Source: an uncultured Bacteroidales bacterium
GTDB lineage: Bacteria > Bacteroidota > Bacteroidia > Bacteroidales > FEN-979
DNA length: 56,069 nucleotides
Assembly: GCA_903959905.1 (NCBI GenBank)
Contig: CAJBYO010000034.1
Location: forward strand, 1 to 56,069
Reading direction: 5' to 3'
Position numbers and translations under genes: made by a program. Of this stretch, positions 33,983-41,203 are shown one piece after another; within the stretch, counting starts at the first letter, position 1; the number at the start of each line of letters is the position of its first letter. Under the pieces are notes generated by a model. It was given only the letters and a program-made list of their open reading frames with translations. It searched no databases and had not been told where the DNA came from.

Positions 33983-34054
33983 TTATCCAATCGGTTCATA
34001 AACACGCTTCGCTTTCCGAAATCTTCGTATTCACTTTTACTAAATCAATCTATC

Positions 34055-34501
34055 ATGAAAACACTCTTTATTGATTCAAACGTAGAACGCACGACTGACT
34101 TGCTTTGTAAGGCTATGCTCTCTCAGATTATTGCAAATGGTATATTCTCATGTGGCCGTCATGGCTTCGTGGCTGAAAAGCGCCTTGAAGCTATCGAAGA
34201 TGATTATCAACTTGGCTTCTTAACTGAAAATGAAAGGTTCAATTGGATGATGGATATTTATGTGAACCTTTTTGATCATGTTCAGATTAAGGCCGTTGAT
34301 GATCTCTCCCTGGTTGATCCTTCAAGTTCAATTCTCATGAGTCCTTCCGATGATTGTATTGCTGTCTGGGCAGAAGAAAACAAAATAAATGTTAAGGAAT
34401 TCTTAGAAGGTATAGTTAATAAGGATGACTATCAAGAAGATAAAGAAAGACAAACAGAGGAAATCAGAAGTTGGGTGTGTCCTGATGATCTTCCTTTCTA
34501 A
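34055..34501 (+). CDS. Acidic accessory protein with SSB-like C-terminal tip
   Basis: 148 residues from the ATG at 34055; an upstream in-frame extension runs through the structured leader and is not coding. Helical, acidic, beginning MKTLFIDSNVERTTDLLCKA and ending EIRSWVCPDDLPF. The last residues copy the acidic tip of single-stranded DNA-binding protein (DD-h-P-F), which docks RecO, RecG, PriA and other partners. No other motif recognised. First cassette of the accessory zone, with leader element a upstream and a strong terminator downstream. Confidence 0.6.
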   Translation: MKTLFIDSNVERTTDLLCKAMLSQIIANGIFSCGRHGFVAEKRLEAIEDDYQLGFLTENERFNWMMDIYVNLFDHVQIKAVDDLSLVDPSSSILMSPSDDCIAVWAEENKINVKEFLEGIVNKDDYQEDKERQTEEIRSWVCPDDLPF

Positions 34502-34510
34502 AACATCCGG

Positions 34511-34540
34511 CAGGCAGCCACTGGCTGCCTGCTTTTTTTA
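34511..34540 (+). terminator. Intrinsic terminator
   Basis: GCAGGCAGCC, loop ACT, GGCTGCCTGC, then seven T. The tail TTTTTTTATG-x-TCGTAC is shared with terminators at 35078 and 43049. Confidence 0.9.
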
Positions 34541-34563
34541 TGCTCGTACAGATCAGAAACAAT

Positions 34564-34597
34564 CTTTTTCTTTGAATTAGCAGTGGCAAAGAAAAAG
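34564..34597 (+). repeat. A/T hairpin module, copy 3
   Basis: CTTTTTCTTTG and CAAAGAAAAAG arms, 12-nt loop, followed by GACAAAAAGAAA. Confidence 0.7.
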
Positions 34598-34712
34598 GTT
34601 GACAAAAAGAAAACCACCACAGAGGATGAACCATTTCCCGACCTCCTGCGCGACGCATCCGTCGGGTCCTGTTCACATGGTATAGATGTAATACTCGAAA
34701 TCCTTCCGAAGG

Positions 34713-34844
34713 TACCTATATCGGTAAAGCCGGGCAGAAGTGTGCTGCCCCAGGCTTGGAACTGTCAAGAGCTTTGTGTTATGTATTCAGATTCAAAGGA
34801 GAATCTGACCTACACTCCTGACATGTATTCCAACCGATCCGGTA
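34713..34844 (+). ncRNA. Structured leader element, copy b
   Basis: P2 TACC 34713-34716 / GGTA 34841-34844; internal loop TAT / CC; P3 ATCGGT 34720-34725 / ACCGAT 34833-34838; P4 TGTCAAGAG 34763-34771 / CTCCTGACA 34815-34823 (one A-C mismatch); P5 CAGATTC 34788-34794 / GAATCTG 34801-34807. Located 55 nt before the ATG at 34899. Confidence 0.7.
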
Positions 34845-34898
34845 TAACGCTTCGCGGAGAGAAAATTTCAAGTATTCACACACTTAATCTCAAACGCC

Positions 34899-35069
34899 AT
34901 GACAGCTTTAGCCAGAACAACCAGGGAACAGAACATCGAAGAAATCTCAGTTCAGTTGCTTGACCAGCTTTATTATTCAGGATATGTTGAAGAAATGTCA
35001 ATCATTGATCCTGCAAAGGTTGAATGGGAGCTGGCTCAGATGGAAAGCCAGTTTTCAAAGAACAATTAA
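34899..35069 (+). CDS. 56-aa acidic helical protein, unknown
   Basis: ATG at 34899 to TAA at 35067-35069. Begins MTALARTTREQNIEEISVQL and ends AQMESQFSKNN; acidic, helical, no Cys. It is framed by leader element b upstream and a UUCG-loop terminator 9 nt downstream, exactly like the other genes of the accessory zone, which is the main reason to believe in it. Longer frames that overlap it in other phases run through the hairpins and are rejected. Function unknown; size and acidity would fit a small inhibitor or anti-defence protein, a guess. Confidence 0.6.
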   Translation: MTALARTTREQNIEEISVQLLDQLYYSGYVEEMSIIDPAKVEWELAQMESQFSKNN

Positions 35070-35077
35070 AATTAACG

Positions 35078-35107
35078 ACAGGCAGTCTTCGGACTGCCTG
35101 TTTTTTT
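35078..35107 (+). terminator. Intrinsic terminator with UUCG loop
   Basis: ACAGGCAGTC, loop TTCG, GACTGCCTGT, then T-run. Perfect 10-bp stem. Confidence 0.9.
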
Positions 35108-35129
35108 ATGGTCGTACCGCCCGGGACCG

Positions 35130-35162
35130 CTTTTTCTTTGATGGCGCAGGGCAAAGAAAAAG
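35130..35162 (+). repeat. A/T hairpin module, copy 4
   Basis: CTTTTTCTTTG and CAAAGAAAAAG arms, followed by ACGGGCAAAAAGAAAGCCC. Near-identical to copy 5 at 40908. Confidence 0.75.
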
Positions 35163-35215
35163 ACGGGCAAAAAGAAAGCCCTTGTGAGGTGGTCTGGTTG
35201 TAGGAACCTCTCCGC

Positions 35216-35375
35216 TAAGAATTTATAAAGTTACCTGTATCGTGTCTGACCTGGTTAACGGCACACTTTGTCGAAACTGTCAAGAGCATGCGAATGTATT
35301 CAGATTCAAAAGAGAATCTGACCTACACTCTTGACATTATTCTCACCGATCCGGTATTGAAATCACAAATTCTTA
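35216..35375 (+). ncRNA. Structured leader element, copy c (radC leader)
   Basis: P1 TAAGAATTT 35216-35224 / AAATTCTTA 35367-35375; P2 TACC 35232-35235 / GGTA 35353-35356; internal loop TGT / CC; P3 ATCG 35239-35242 / CGAT 35347-35350; P4 TGTCAAGAG 35278-35286 / CTCTTGACA 35328-35336; P5 CAGATTC 35301-35307 / GAATCTG 35314-35320. P4 differs from copy d by a G-C to A-T exchange that keeps pairing. Confidence 0.75.
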
Positions 35376-35382
35376 CCGGCGA

Positions 35383-35416
35383 GCCAGATGCCATAATAAG
35401 TCCCCGGGGCAGGGGC
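35383..35416 (+). promoter_or_regulatory. SD-sequestering hairpin/pseudoknot before radC
   Basis: GCCAGATGCC (35383-35392), then CCCC (35402-35405), loop GGGGCA, GGGG (35412-35415). The GGGG arm lies 8 nt before the start, in SD position. Loop GGCA can pair with TGCC of the upstream word. Confidence 0.65.
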
Positions 35417-35423
35417 CAATCTA

Positions 35424-36164
35424 TTGAAAAAGTCATTTTTAAACACACCTACCGTTCTTGATCCGCTGACCTATTACAAACACGGCCTTCCGATGAAGCT
35501 CTGGGCCGAGGATGATCTGCCGAGTTACAAGCTGCTGATGAAGGGAACTTCGAGCATGTCTGATGCAGAACTGCTGAGCCTTGTCATCGGTAGCGGGATT
35601 GCAGGGGAGAACGCACTGGATATCGCAAAGACCCTGCTGATGGCCAGTGGGAACAACCTGGCAGACCTGTGGAAGTTCGGTTTTCCGGAGTTGCAGAAGA
35701 TCAAAGGGATCGGGGAAGGCCGTGCCCTGGCAATCGTGGCCATGTTCTGCCTGGCAAGGCGAAGGAATGAATCGCAGGCTGTCAGCCGGACAAAGATCAG
35801 CTCATCCCGGGATGCCTTTGAAATCTTTCAGTCTCTGATCGGGGATCTACCGTATGAGGAATTCTGGATTCTGACACTGAACCGGGCAAACAAGATTATG
35901 AAGAAGATGAGGATTTCAGAGGGGGGGATTTCTGGGACTGTCGTTGACCCGAAGAAGATCTGGAAGTTCGCCCTGGATAACCATGCTTGCAACATCCTCC
36001 TTGGGCATAACCACCCCTCAGGGACAGCGACACCATCGGAAGCTGATACCAAAATCACGAAAAAGATCGTGGATGGTGGCAAACTGCTTGAAATAGCGGT
36101 GCTGGATCACATCATTGTTGGCAATGACACCTACTATTCATTCGCAGATGAAGGGTGTTTATGA
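35424..36164 (+). CDS. radC: RadC-family JAB/MPN domain protein
   Basis: 246 residues. N-terminal helix-hairpin-helix region with SDAELLSLVIGSG and LQKIKGIGEGRALAIVA; C-terminal JAB domain with the metal motif GHNHPSG (H195, H197) and the following PSEAD. Catalysis is not established for the family; RadC-like proteins are frequent in phages and mobile elements. The start is TTG at 35424: it is placed 8 nt after the hairpin GGGG exactly as in three sister leaders, and the next Met is 23 codons later. Followed by a strong terminator. Confidence 0.9.
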   Translation: MKKSFLNTPTVLDPLTYYKHGLPMKLWAEDDLPSYKLLMKGTSSMSDAELLSLVIGSGIAGENALDIAKTLLMASGNNLADLWKFGFPELQKIKGIGEGRALAIVAMFCLARRRNESQAVSRTKISSSRDAFEIFQSLIGDLPYEEFWILTLNRANKIMKKMRISEGGISGTVVDPKKIWKFALDNHACNILLGHNHPSGTATPSEADTKITKKIVDGGKLLEIAVLDHIIVGNDTYYSFADEGCL

Positions 36165-36170
36165 GGGGAG

Positions 36171-36195
36171 GCCCCGGGGGACCGGGGCTTTTTTT
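36171..36195 (+). terminator. Intrinsic terminator after radC
   Basis: GCCCCGG, loop GGGA, CCGGGGC, then seven T. Six nt after the stop codon. Confidence 0.9.
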
Positions 36196-36329
36196 ACTCG
36201 GATGGTCAAATTTACTTGTAATGGCAGGCAGAATATTTTTTTACATAAAAATATTAGTCCGAGTGTATCTGATATTATAATTAAGATTTAACTTTACCGC
36301 TTTGGCGTCATTTATTGCACATATATCAA

Positions 36330-36371
36330 AAATAAGCGACATATGACATCTACCTTCAATTGTTGTTAGCT
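36330..36371 (+). other. Degenerate attC-like boundary
   Basis: TCAAAAATAAGCGACATATGAC (split here: TCAAAAATAA, CGACATATGAC) resembles the palindrome region at 23565-23592, and GTTAGCT (36365-36371) stands where GTTAGAT stands there. GTTAGCT only partly fits GTTRRRY. AT-rich DNA starts here. Confidence 0.35.
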
Positions 36372-36407
36372 GCGATGCGAAAAAGAGAAAAACTCTAGAT
36401 AAATCAA

Positions 36408-37067
36408 ATGGAACTATTAACATGTTTTAATAGATTATGCTGGGAGCACATAAATCATATCGTCGGTATTGGAACTCCTGTAATTTTACTAATATGGTTC
36501 TGCTACTCCCAGTATCAGTTGCATTTAAAGAATTATTGTAATGAAATTGCTGGAATCTATGCAGGATTTCCAGAGTTGGAAAAAAAATTTAGAGATGGGC
36601 ATAGGATACAATCTGGGTTGATATTAAATATTTGTGATGTCGATAGTAAAGGATATTTCAGAGGAGAATTTTCCTACGGAGAAATGACTTACAATAATCA
36701 ATTTGAAATTACTCCTCTACGAATAGGTGTATATGTATTCCTTGGGAAATTAAACTACTTCTTTTATTGGGATAAAAATCGTCATCCTCTTAAGGTTGAG
36801 GAAAATAGGGTTTACTATGGCAAACTTTATATTATTGACCGTTTGGATTTTCAATTTGAAAAAATCAAAATGGATCAATATATTCAAATGGAGTTTAGCA
36901 TTACTCACTTTCGAGAACTTAAAGCAATTAAGTTTTCTATTCTTAAGAATTATCGCGAAGAATCTCATGAATTGCCCAATGATTTTATTTTGTATAAGAG
37001 TATAGGGCTAACAACCGAACCGTTACAAGGAGCTCAAGAAATTATTAATGAAAGTTCTAATGCGTAA
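36408..37067 (+). CDS. AT-rich membrane-anchored protein, unknown
   Basis: 219 residues. One N-terminal transmembrane helix (IGTPVILLIWFCYSQY, about 21-36), then a beta-rich soluble domain (GYFRGEFSYGEMTYNN, IGVYVFLGKLNYFFYW). No family recognised. Codon use is clearly AT-rich compared with radC, and the gene is bounded by attC-like sequences, so it was probably acquired as a cassette. Orientation same as phage genes. Confidence 0.5.
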   Translation: MELLTCFNRLCWEHINHIVGIGTPVILLIWFCYSQYQLHLKNYCNEIAGIYAGFPELEKKFRDGHRIQSGLILNICDVDSKGYFRGEFSYGEMTYNNQFEITPLRIGVYVFLGKLNYFFYWDKNRHPLKVEENRVYYGKLYIIDRLDFQFEKIKMDQYIQMEFSITHFRELKAIKFSILKNYREESHELPNDFILYKSIGLTTEPLQGAQEIINESSNA

Positions 37068-37077
37068 ATCGCACCGC

Positions 37078-37209
37078 AGGTATCGAACCGTCAGCCGACA
37101 TTGAGGGCGGTTTCCGGAAGCAATCATTCATCAAGCCCACAAACGATATAAAGAAAACAAATATAAAACAAGTAAATCCCGAATTACGGCTGCTGGCGTA
37201 TAGTTAAAG
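37078..37209 (+). other. attC-like repeat, degenerate
   Basis: Collinear with 26304-26434: CGAACCGTCAGCCG, GGGCGGTTTCCGGA, ATTCATCAA, ACAAACGATA, AAACAAGTAAA, CCCG, CGGCTGCTGGCG. Arms CAGCCG/CGGCTG pair. A GTTAAAG follows at the right end (about 37203-37209). The R'' position reads AGGTATC, 5 of 7 like the complement of GTTAGCT at the start of this segment. Confidence 0.5.
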
Positions 37210-37288
37210 CAAATTTAAAATTTGCTTTATTCATTACTGAATGCGCATTTAATGAATATTTAAACGAAAATTATAAAGGAGCTCGTTC

Positions 37289-37705
37289 ATGATTATCATA
37301 TTCAAATCAATAATTGGTTGGTTGCTTTTCATGTTAATTGGAACCAATATTCTTGGGGTAATTGTTCGGGGTCTTATTCAACATCCAGTGAAGGACGAAA
37401 ATGAAGAAAATAAAGTTTTGAATGATGAAATTGATAAGCAAATACAAGGGTATGTGAGGTTTTCATTCATTTTTCTGTTTGTCGCAGTCGGATATTTCTA
37501 CCTTCTTTATCATTACTGGAATATAGGCGTTATGATTTCAGCAATGATGGTTATGTTGTCAAGGCTTCCTGACCTTCTTCTTGAAATAAAAACTGGTAAA
37601 AAAATAAACTGGCAATTTATGCCTAAAAGACCAATTGATTATTTCACCATATTTCTTGACTGGGCAGCAATACCTGTTCTTTGGTATTCATTGTATAGTA
37701 TGTAA
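37289..37705 (+). CDS. Small integral membrane protein, unknown
   Basis: 138 residues with about three to four transmembrane segments: IIIFKSIIGWLLFMLIGTNILGV, FSFIFLFVAVGYFYLLYHYW, GVMISAMMVMLSRL and the end FLDWAAIPVLWYSLYS. No family recognised. AT-rich, alone between attC-like repeats. Membrane-located accessory proteins in prophages often act in exclusion, but nothing here proves that. Confidence 0.5.
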   Translation: MIIIFKSIIGWLLFMLIGTNILGVIVRGLIQHPVKDENEENKVLNDEIDKQIQGYVRFSFIFLFVAVGYFYLLYHYWNIGVMISAMMVMLSRLPDLLLEIKTGKKINWQFMPKRPIDYFTIFLDWAAIPVLWYSLYSM

Positions 37706-37759
37706 TAATGGTTGATCGGGCAAATTCGTTTTCAATTTATCCAGATCATGGATTTCGAA

Positions 37760-37860
37760 AAATCAACATCGGAACTAACAATGGTGGAAAGGAAAGTAAA
37801 ACAAGTAAATCCCTCAACGCTGCTATCGGTATAGCGCTACAAGGCGGTTTATTGACATTT
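37760..37860 (+). other. Partial attC-like remnant
   Basis: Contains AAAACAAGTAAATCCC, ACGCTGCT and CGGTATAGCG, matching the right half of the 37078-37209 repeat (ACAAGTAAATCCCG, CGGCTGCTGGCGTATAG). The left half is not recognisable. Confidence 0.35.
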
Positions 37861-37894
37861 CTAGGATGAGATTGGACAGTAAGAAAAGAAATTT

Positions 37895-38734
37895 ATGCTT
37901 AATCACAGAATTACCGAGTTATTACAGCAAGATGTTTTTTTTAGTGATAAAAATATAGATGATGATGAACTTTTAGAGACAAAAATTTACCGATATTTTC
38001 GTATTAATGATTTAATTGAAACCTTAACGACAAAAAAACTAAAACTAAAAAAACCTCATTTATGGAATGATCCATTCGAGAATTTGTTTTTAAAATCCGC
38101 TATGAAAGACATTCACGGAAATGAAATTGATTTAGGAGTAACCAAAGAACAGATATTCGCACAATGTTGGACATTAAAGGAAGAATCTGGTTTAATGTGG
38201 AGTTCATATGTTCATGATAAAAAAGGAGCAAAAGCCACTTCAACTATAGGGTCGTTGTTGAAAATTATCCCAGAACATAATATTGCTTTTATTAAAGCTG
38301 TTTCTTATTGGTCTGAAAAAGAAATATTTGAGTATTTTGCCAACCCGCTAACCTTTAATGTTAACGAAACCCCATTGTTTAAGACACTTTTTATAAAGAG
38401 AAAAGAATTTGAAGAAGAACAGGAAGTCAGATTAGTTTTTCATGATATGTTTAGAAATTGTGACCCAAAAAGTAATATACATATCGCTAATTTTAATAGA
38501 AACGAATATAAATCTGATTTTGCATTTTTGCCAATTGAACCCGATTTGCTTTTTTCTGAAATCATTCTTAATCCCCATCTGAATGAAGAAAAGGTGGAAC
38601 ATTACAAGAATAAAATTGGTAAATGGTTTAATGGAAATATTTCAAAATCAAAACTCTATAGGGTTCCAAATGTTACATTAATAATAGACAATACACTAGT
38701 AGAGCCAAATGTCAATAAACCGCTCCATGGTTAA
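37895..38734 (+). CDS. DUF2971-family protein
   Basis: 279 residues. KIYRYFRINDLIETLTTKKLKL and KPHLWNDPFENLF at the start and FAQCWTLKEESGLMWSSYVHDKKG in the middle match DUF2971 (pattern: W-x-DPFE, then hCWS-x5-hMW-x-Y). The family's function is unknown; members are often found in variable and defence-rich islands. AT-rich; the TAA lies inside an attC-like GGTTAAC. Not part of a phage operon by spacing. Confidence 0.75.
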   Translation: MLNHRITELLQQDVFFSDKNIDDDELLETKIYRYFRINDLIETLTTKKLKLKKPHLWNDPFENLFLKSAMKDIHGNEIDLGVTKEQIFAQCWTLKEESGLMWSSYVHDKKGAKATSTIGSLLKIIPEHNIAFIKAVSYWSEKEIFEYFANPLTFNVNETPLFKTLFIKRKEFEEEQEVRLVFHDMFRNCDPKSNIHIANFNRNEYKSDFAFLPIEPDLLFSEIILNPHLNEEKVEHYKNKIGKWFNGNISKSKLYRVPNVTLIIDNTLVEPNVNKPLHG

Positions 38735-38850
38735 CGAACTGGCTGCCGACAATGATGGGCGAAGTGGAAAGAGAGTTGTTGGAGCTACAGACCTTGAATA
38801 TGATAAAATATAAAATCTCGGATAGCCCGGACTTCGGATACCGGCCGGGC
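38729..38850 (+). other. attC-like / hairpin sequence after DUF2971 gene
   Basis: GGTTAAC then GAACTGGCTGCCGACAATG and GGGCG parallel the left end of the 26304 site (CATAAC, GAACCGGCAGCCGA, CAATG, GGGCG). Further right a hairpin GCCCGG...CCGG(CC)GGGC at about 38825-38849 could end transcription. The pairing arms of a full attC were not found. Confidence 0.35.
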
Positions 38851-38961
38851 ATCAGGCTTAATGTGCCTGATTATGTTTATTCTACCGGTATTATGTGTAA
38901 TCTTTTCAGGTGATCAAACAAAACTTGAATAGCAATAATTTGAACACGTAACATACACTAA

Positions 38962-39459
38962 ATGAATAATCTTGAACTTTCTGAATGGGCAGCAAATCAA
39001 TATCTTGCCTATAAAGAAATAAATACCGAAAAAACAGAAGCACAGATTGTCAAATACATTCTTGTAACTCGCTACAAAATTGTTAATGTTTCTGAAGAAT
39101 TTGATGAATTAGCAATTGCAAATTTACCTTCTGTCAATACTTTTATCGATTTGTTAATTTGTTTATTAAACATTGAATTAAAAGAGGGCCGTACAAGTGA
39201 ACTTGATTTCTTGATCTATTCATCTTTTTTCCATCTTAGAAAAGGTGGTTATATTGAAAGAATTAATAGTGTCGATTTACAACTGATCAATGATTGTATT
39301 AGTAACATATACAAATATCTTGATAATAGGATTCTTGACAAAGAAAAACTTCCAATGCTATTTTTTGCTGATTTTAGATCCTTGATTATTTCAAAAAACT
39401 ATAAATTATTCAAGTCATACAATGAAGTCGAGGCTTTTTTAGATATGCTTATTCATTAA
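38962..39459 (+). CDS. AT-rich protein of a two-gene unit, unknown
   Basis: 165 residues, helical and acidic, beginning MNNLELSEWAANQYLAYKEI. No motif or membrane segment recognised. Followed 13 nt later by the 221-residue gene on the same strand; both are strongly AT-rich, unlike the phage core. Possibly an imported two-gene accessory or defence unit; that is inferred only from composition and position. Confidence 0.5.
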   Translation: MNNLELSEWAANQYLAYKEINTEKTEAQIVKYILVTRYKIVNVSEEFDELAIANLPSVNTFIDLLICLLNIELKEGRTSELDFLIYSSFFHLRKGGYIERINSVDLQLINDCISNIYKYLDNRILDKEKLPMLFFADFRSLIISKNYKLFKSYNEVEAFLDMLIH

Positions 39460-39472
39460 CTTTTAATAATAT

Positions 39473-40138
39473 ATGAGTATGGAACAATTTGCTGGATATG
39501 TTATAGATCTTTCAAAAGCTGGGATTGATCAGCAATTGAATAAACCGTTTTTTGGAAAGTCATATTTAAAATTTGGACAATGTGTTATTATGATGATGTC
39601 TTTCTTTCAATTGGGAGGGATTTTAGGAGCAAAGTATGCTAAAAAATGTGATTCTTTTGCACAAGCATTTCTTGGGATTACAAGAGAAAATGGCACAATA
39701 ACCATAGAGAGTTACTTTAACAAAATCAATAAAATGATTGTCGATGATTTTGATCTAACCTCAATGAATGTATTTAGTTATATCTTAAATGCTTATAAAC
39801 AAGATATAAAATACTCTGGTAATGATGAAAATTTTATCCATGAATATTTTATTAAAAAAATATCCGCTGGAGTATCAATGCAACAAATACAGTTATTTGC
39901 TCTTAGAGGAGCTTCTATTGGGGTGACTCATCCAAAACTTATAAAAATTTTATACCAGAATACTCATATTAAAGAATCGGAGGATAGATATAAATTAGCA
40001 GTTTCTTGCGGTTTAAATATTCCAGAAAAGCAAGAAATAATACCATATGAAGAAGAAGAAAAAATTGATATCACAGAATTTCTGGAATATTGCAAATTTT
40101 ATTGTCCTGACCTTCATGATGTTCTGAAAGACAATTAG
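39473..40138 (+). CDS. AT-rich protein of a two-gene unit, unknown
   Basis: 221 residues. The N-terminal part has a Gly/hydrophobic stretch (KFGQCVIMMMSFFQLGGILG) that may be a membrane-associated helix; the rest is helical and ends with an acidic tail (IPYEEEEKIDITEFLEY). No family recognised. Second gene of the pair with 38962-39459. Confidence 0.5.
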   Translation: MSMEQFAGYVIDLSKAGIDQQLNKPFFGKSYLKFGQCVIMMMSFFQLGGILGAKYAKKCDSFAQAFLGITRENGTITIESYFNKINKMIVDDFDLTSMNVFSYILNAYKQDIKYSGNDENFIHEYFIKKISAGVSMQQIQLFALRGASIGVTHPKLIKILYQNTHIKESEDRYKLAVSCGLNIPEKQEIIPYEEEEKIDITEFLEYCKFYCPDLHDVLKDN

Positions 40139-40516
40139 TTTTCCACATTATCATCAAAATCGATTTAATGCTTTTTATTGAAAAGCTAATTTTTGCTATT
40201 TCTTCCGAATTCAATTGATACTAACATTTCCAAGCACTTATCAAATTTACATGAGTTCCTCGGCTCCAGTGTTGCACCGACTTTCCTGATTTATTCGCCA
40301 TTGGTCCATTTCCAGTGCATTTCCGATTTGTTTGATTGACAGAGTTCAGGTATTAATTATTTGCTAAGTTATTATCTCATTCCAGGGTGCAGTTCCACTC
40401 ATTCAAGGATTTTCCCGGCATATCCTCAGTGCCTTCCGGTATTCCAGTTCCTCCTTGAGTGCCCCTCCGTGAGCTTAATGACACTTGCACATAATTTAAC
40501 CCTAAAAAACTCAGTC
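40139..40516. other. 378-nt leader of the SSB-like gene
   Basis: No gene supported. Pyrimidine-rich with several near repeats of CC(A/T)GT and CCTTC; words CACTCATTCAAGG and CCTTGAGTG (40396-40460) are complementary over CACTCA(T)TCAAGG, so a hairpin leader is possible. None of the leader-element helices P1-P5 are present. Confidence 0.35.
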
Positions 40517-40837
40517 ATGAAAACTTACACGAAAATCTACATCGGAAAAGGTAAAAAAGTTGCGAATCTGGACATCATCAAAGTTAGCTTCAACCTGGCA
40601 GCAATTACAGAACTCACCCACGAATTCAAAGGAGAACAGTACTTATCTTTTGAAGTAGCCAAAATGAAAGAACCGGATCAGTTTGAAAACACTCATACAG
40701 TTTATGTAAACAAACTCGTGGAAGAAGAAGCATCCACGGTAGCTGAACCTTCAACCCCTTCAAAGAAATCGCTCAAAACCAAGAAAACTGCATCCCCTGC
40801 ACCGAAGCCGGATCCGACAGACGAAATCCCCTTCTAA
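40517..40837 (+). CDS. SSB-like accessory protein with acidic DEIPF tip
   Basis: 106 residues from the ATG at 40517. A beta-rich N-terminal domain (KIYIGKGKKVANLDIIKVSFNL, GEQYLSFEVAKMKEPDQF, THTVYVNKLV) is followed by a disordered Ser/Thr/Lys/Pro linker (PSTPSKKSLKTKKTASPAPK) and the tip PTDEIPF. Domain, linker and tip reproduce the architecture of a single-stranded DNA-binding protein, and similar proteins occur on Bacteroidetes mobile elements. OB fold is inferred. Terminator follows. Confidence 0.65.
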   Translation: MKTYTKIYIGKGKKVANLDIIKVSFNLAAITELTHEFKGEQYLSFEVAKMKEPDQFENTHTVYVNKLVEEEASTVAEPSTPSKKSLKTKKTASPAPKPDPTDEIPF

Positions 40838-40857
40838 TCCACAGTCCCTTCCAAGAA

Positions 40858-40888
40858 AGAGTCCTGAAACCAGGGCTCTTTTTTTTTG
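40858..40888 (+). terminator. Intrinsic terminator
   Basis: AGAGTCCTG, loop AAAC, CAGGGCTCT (one G-T), followed by nine T. Confidence 0.9.
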
Positions 40889-40907
40889 TCACAACTTCTC
40901 TGGTCCC

Positions 40908-40942
40908 GCTTTTTCTTTGATGATGCAGGGCAAAGAAAAAGC
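40908..40942 (+). repeat. A/T hairpin module, copy 5
   Basis: GCTTTTTCTTTG and CAAAGAAAAAGC arms, followed by TTCGCAAAAAGAAAGCCC; similar to copy 4 along about 60 nt. Confidence 0.75.
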
Positions 40943-40994
40943 TTCGCAAAAAGAAAGCCCACCCTAAGTTGGTCTGGTTGTAGGAGTCTCTAAC

Positions 40995-41154
40995 TAAGAA
41001 TTTATAAAGTTACCTACATCGAATCAGAACTGGTTCCCGATACATATGCCCGAAACTGTCAAGGGCTAAGTTTCATGTTTTCAGATTCAAAATAGAATCT
41101 GACCAACACCCTTGACATTATTCGCTCGATCCGGTACAAGATTACAAATTCTTA
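40995..41154 (+). ncRNA. Structured leader element, copy d (ardC leader)
   Basis: P1 TAAGAATTT 40995-41003 / AAATTCTTA 41146-41154; P2 TACC 41011-41014 / GGTA 41133-41136; internal loop TAC / CC; P3 ATCG 41018-41021 / CGAT 41127-41130; P4 TGTCAAGGG 41057-41065 / CCCTTGACA 41109-41117; P5 CAGATTC / GAATCTG around 41082-41101. The whole 300-nt leader is about 80 percent identical by eye to the radC leader. Confidence 0.75.
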
Positions 41155-41161
41155 CTGGCGA

Positions 41162-41195
41162 GCCAGATGCCAAAACAAGTCCCCGGGGCAGGGGC
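41162..41195 (+). promoter_or_regulatory. SD-sequestering hairpin/pseudoknot before ardC
   Basis: GCCAGATGCC (41162-41171), CCCC (41181-41184), loop GGGGCA, GGGG (41191-41194), 9 nt before the ATG. Confidence 0.65.
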
Positions 41196-41203
41196 ATACA
41201 CGC

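Noticed and set aside
34583..34963. 126-codon frame over the second accessory leader
   Set aside because: It translates the A/T hairpin and structured leader and overlaps the better supported 56-aa gene at 34899 in another phase.
34960..35187. 75-codon frame
   Set aside because: Passes through the terminator at 35078 and the A/T hairpin; a shadow of the 56-aa gene.
35331..35360. Sigma70-type promoter (TTGACA of stem P4 plus TATTGA)
   Set aside because: The TTGACA is one arm of a covarying stem, and Bacteroidetes primary sigma does not use this -35; kept only as an alternative.
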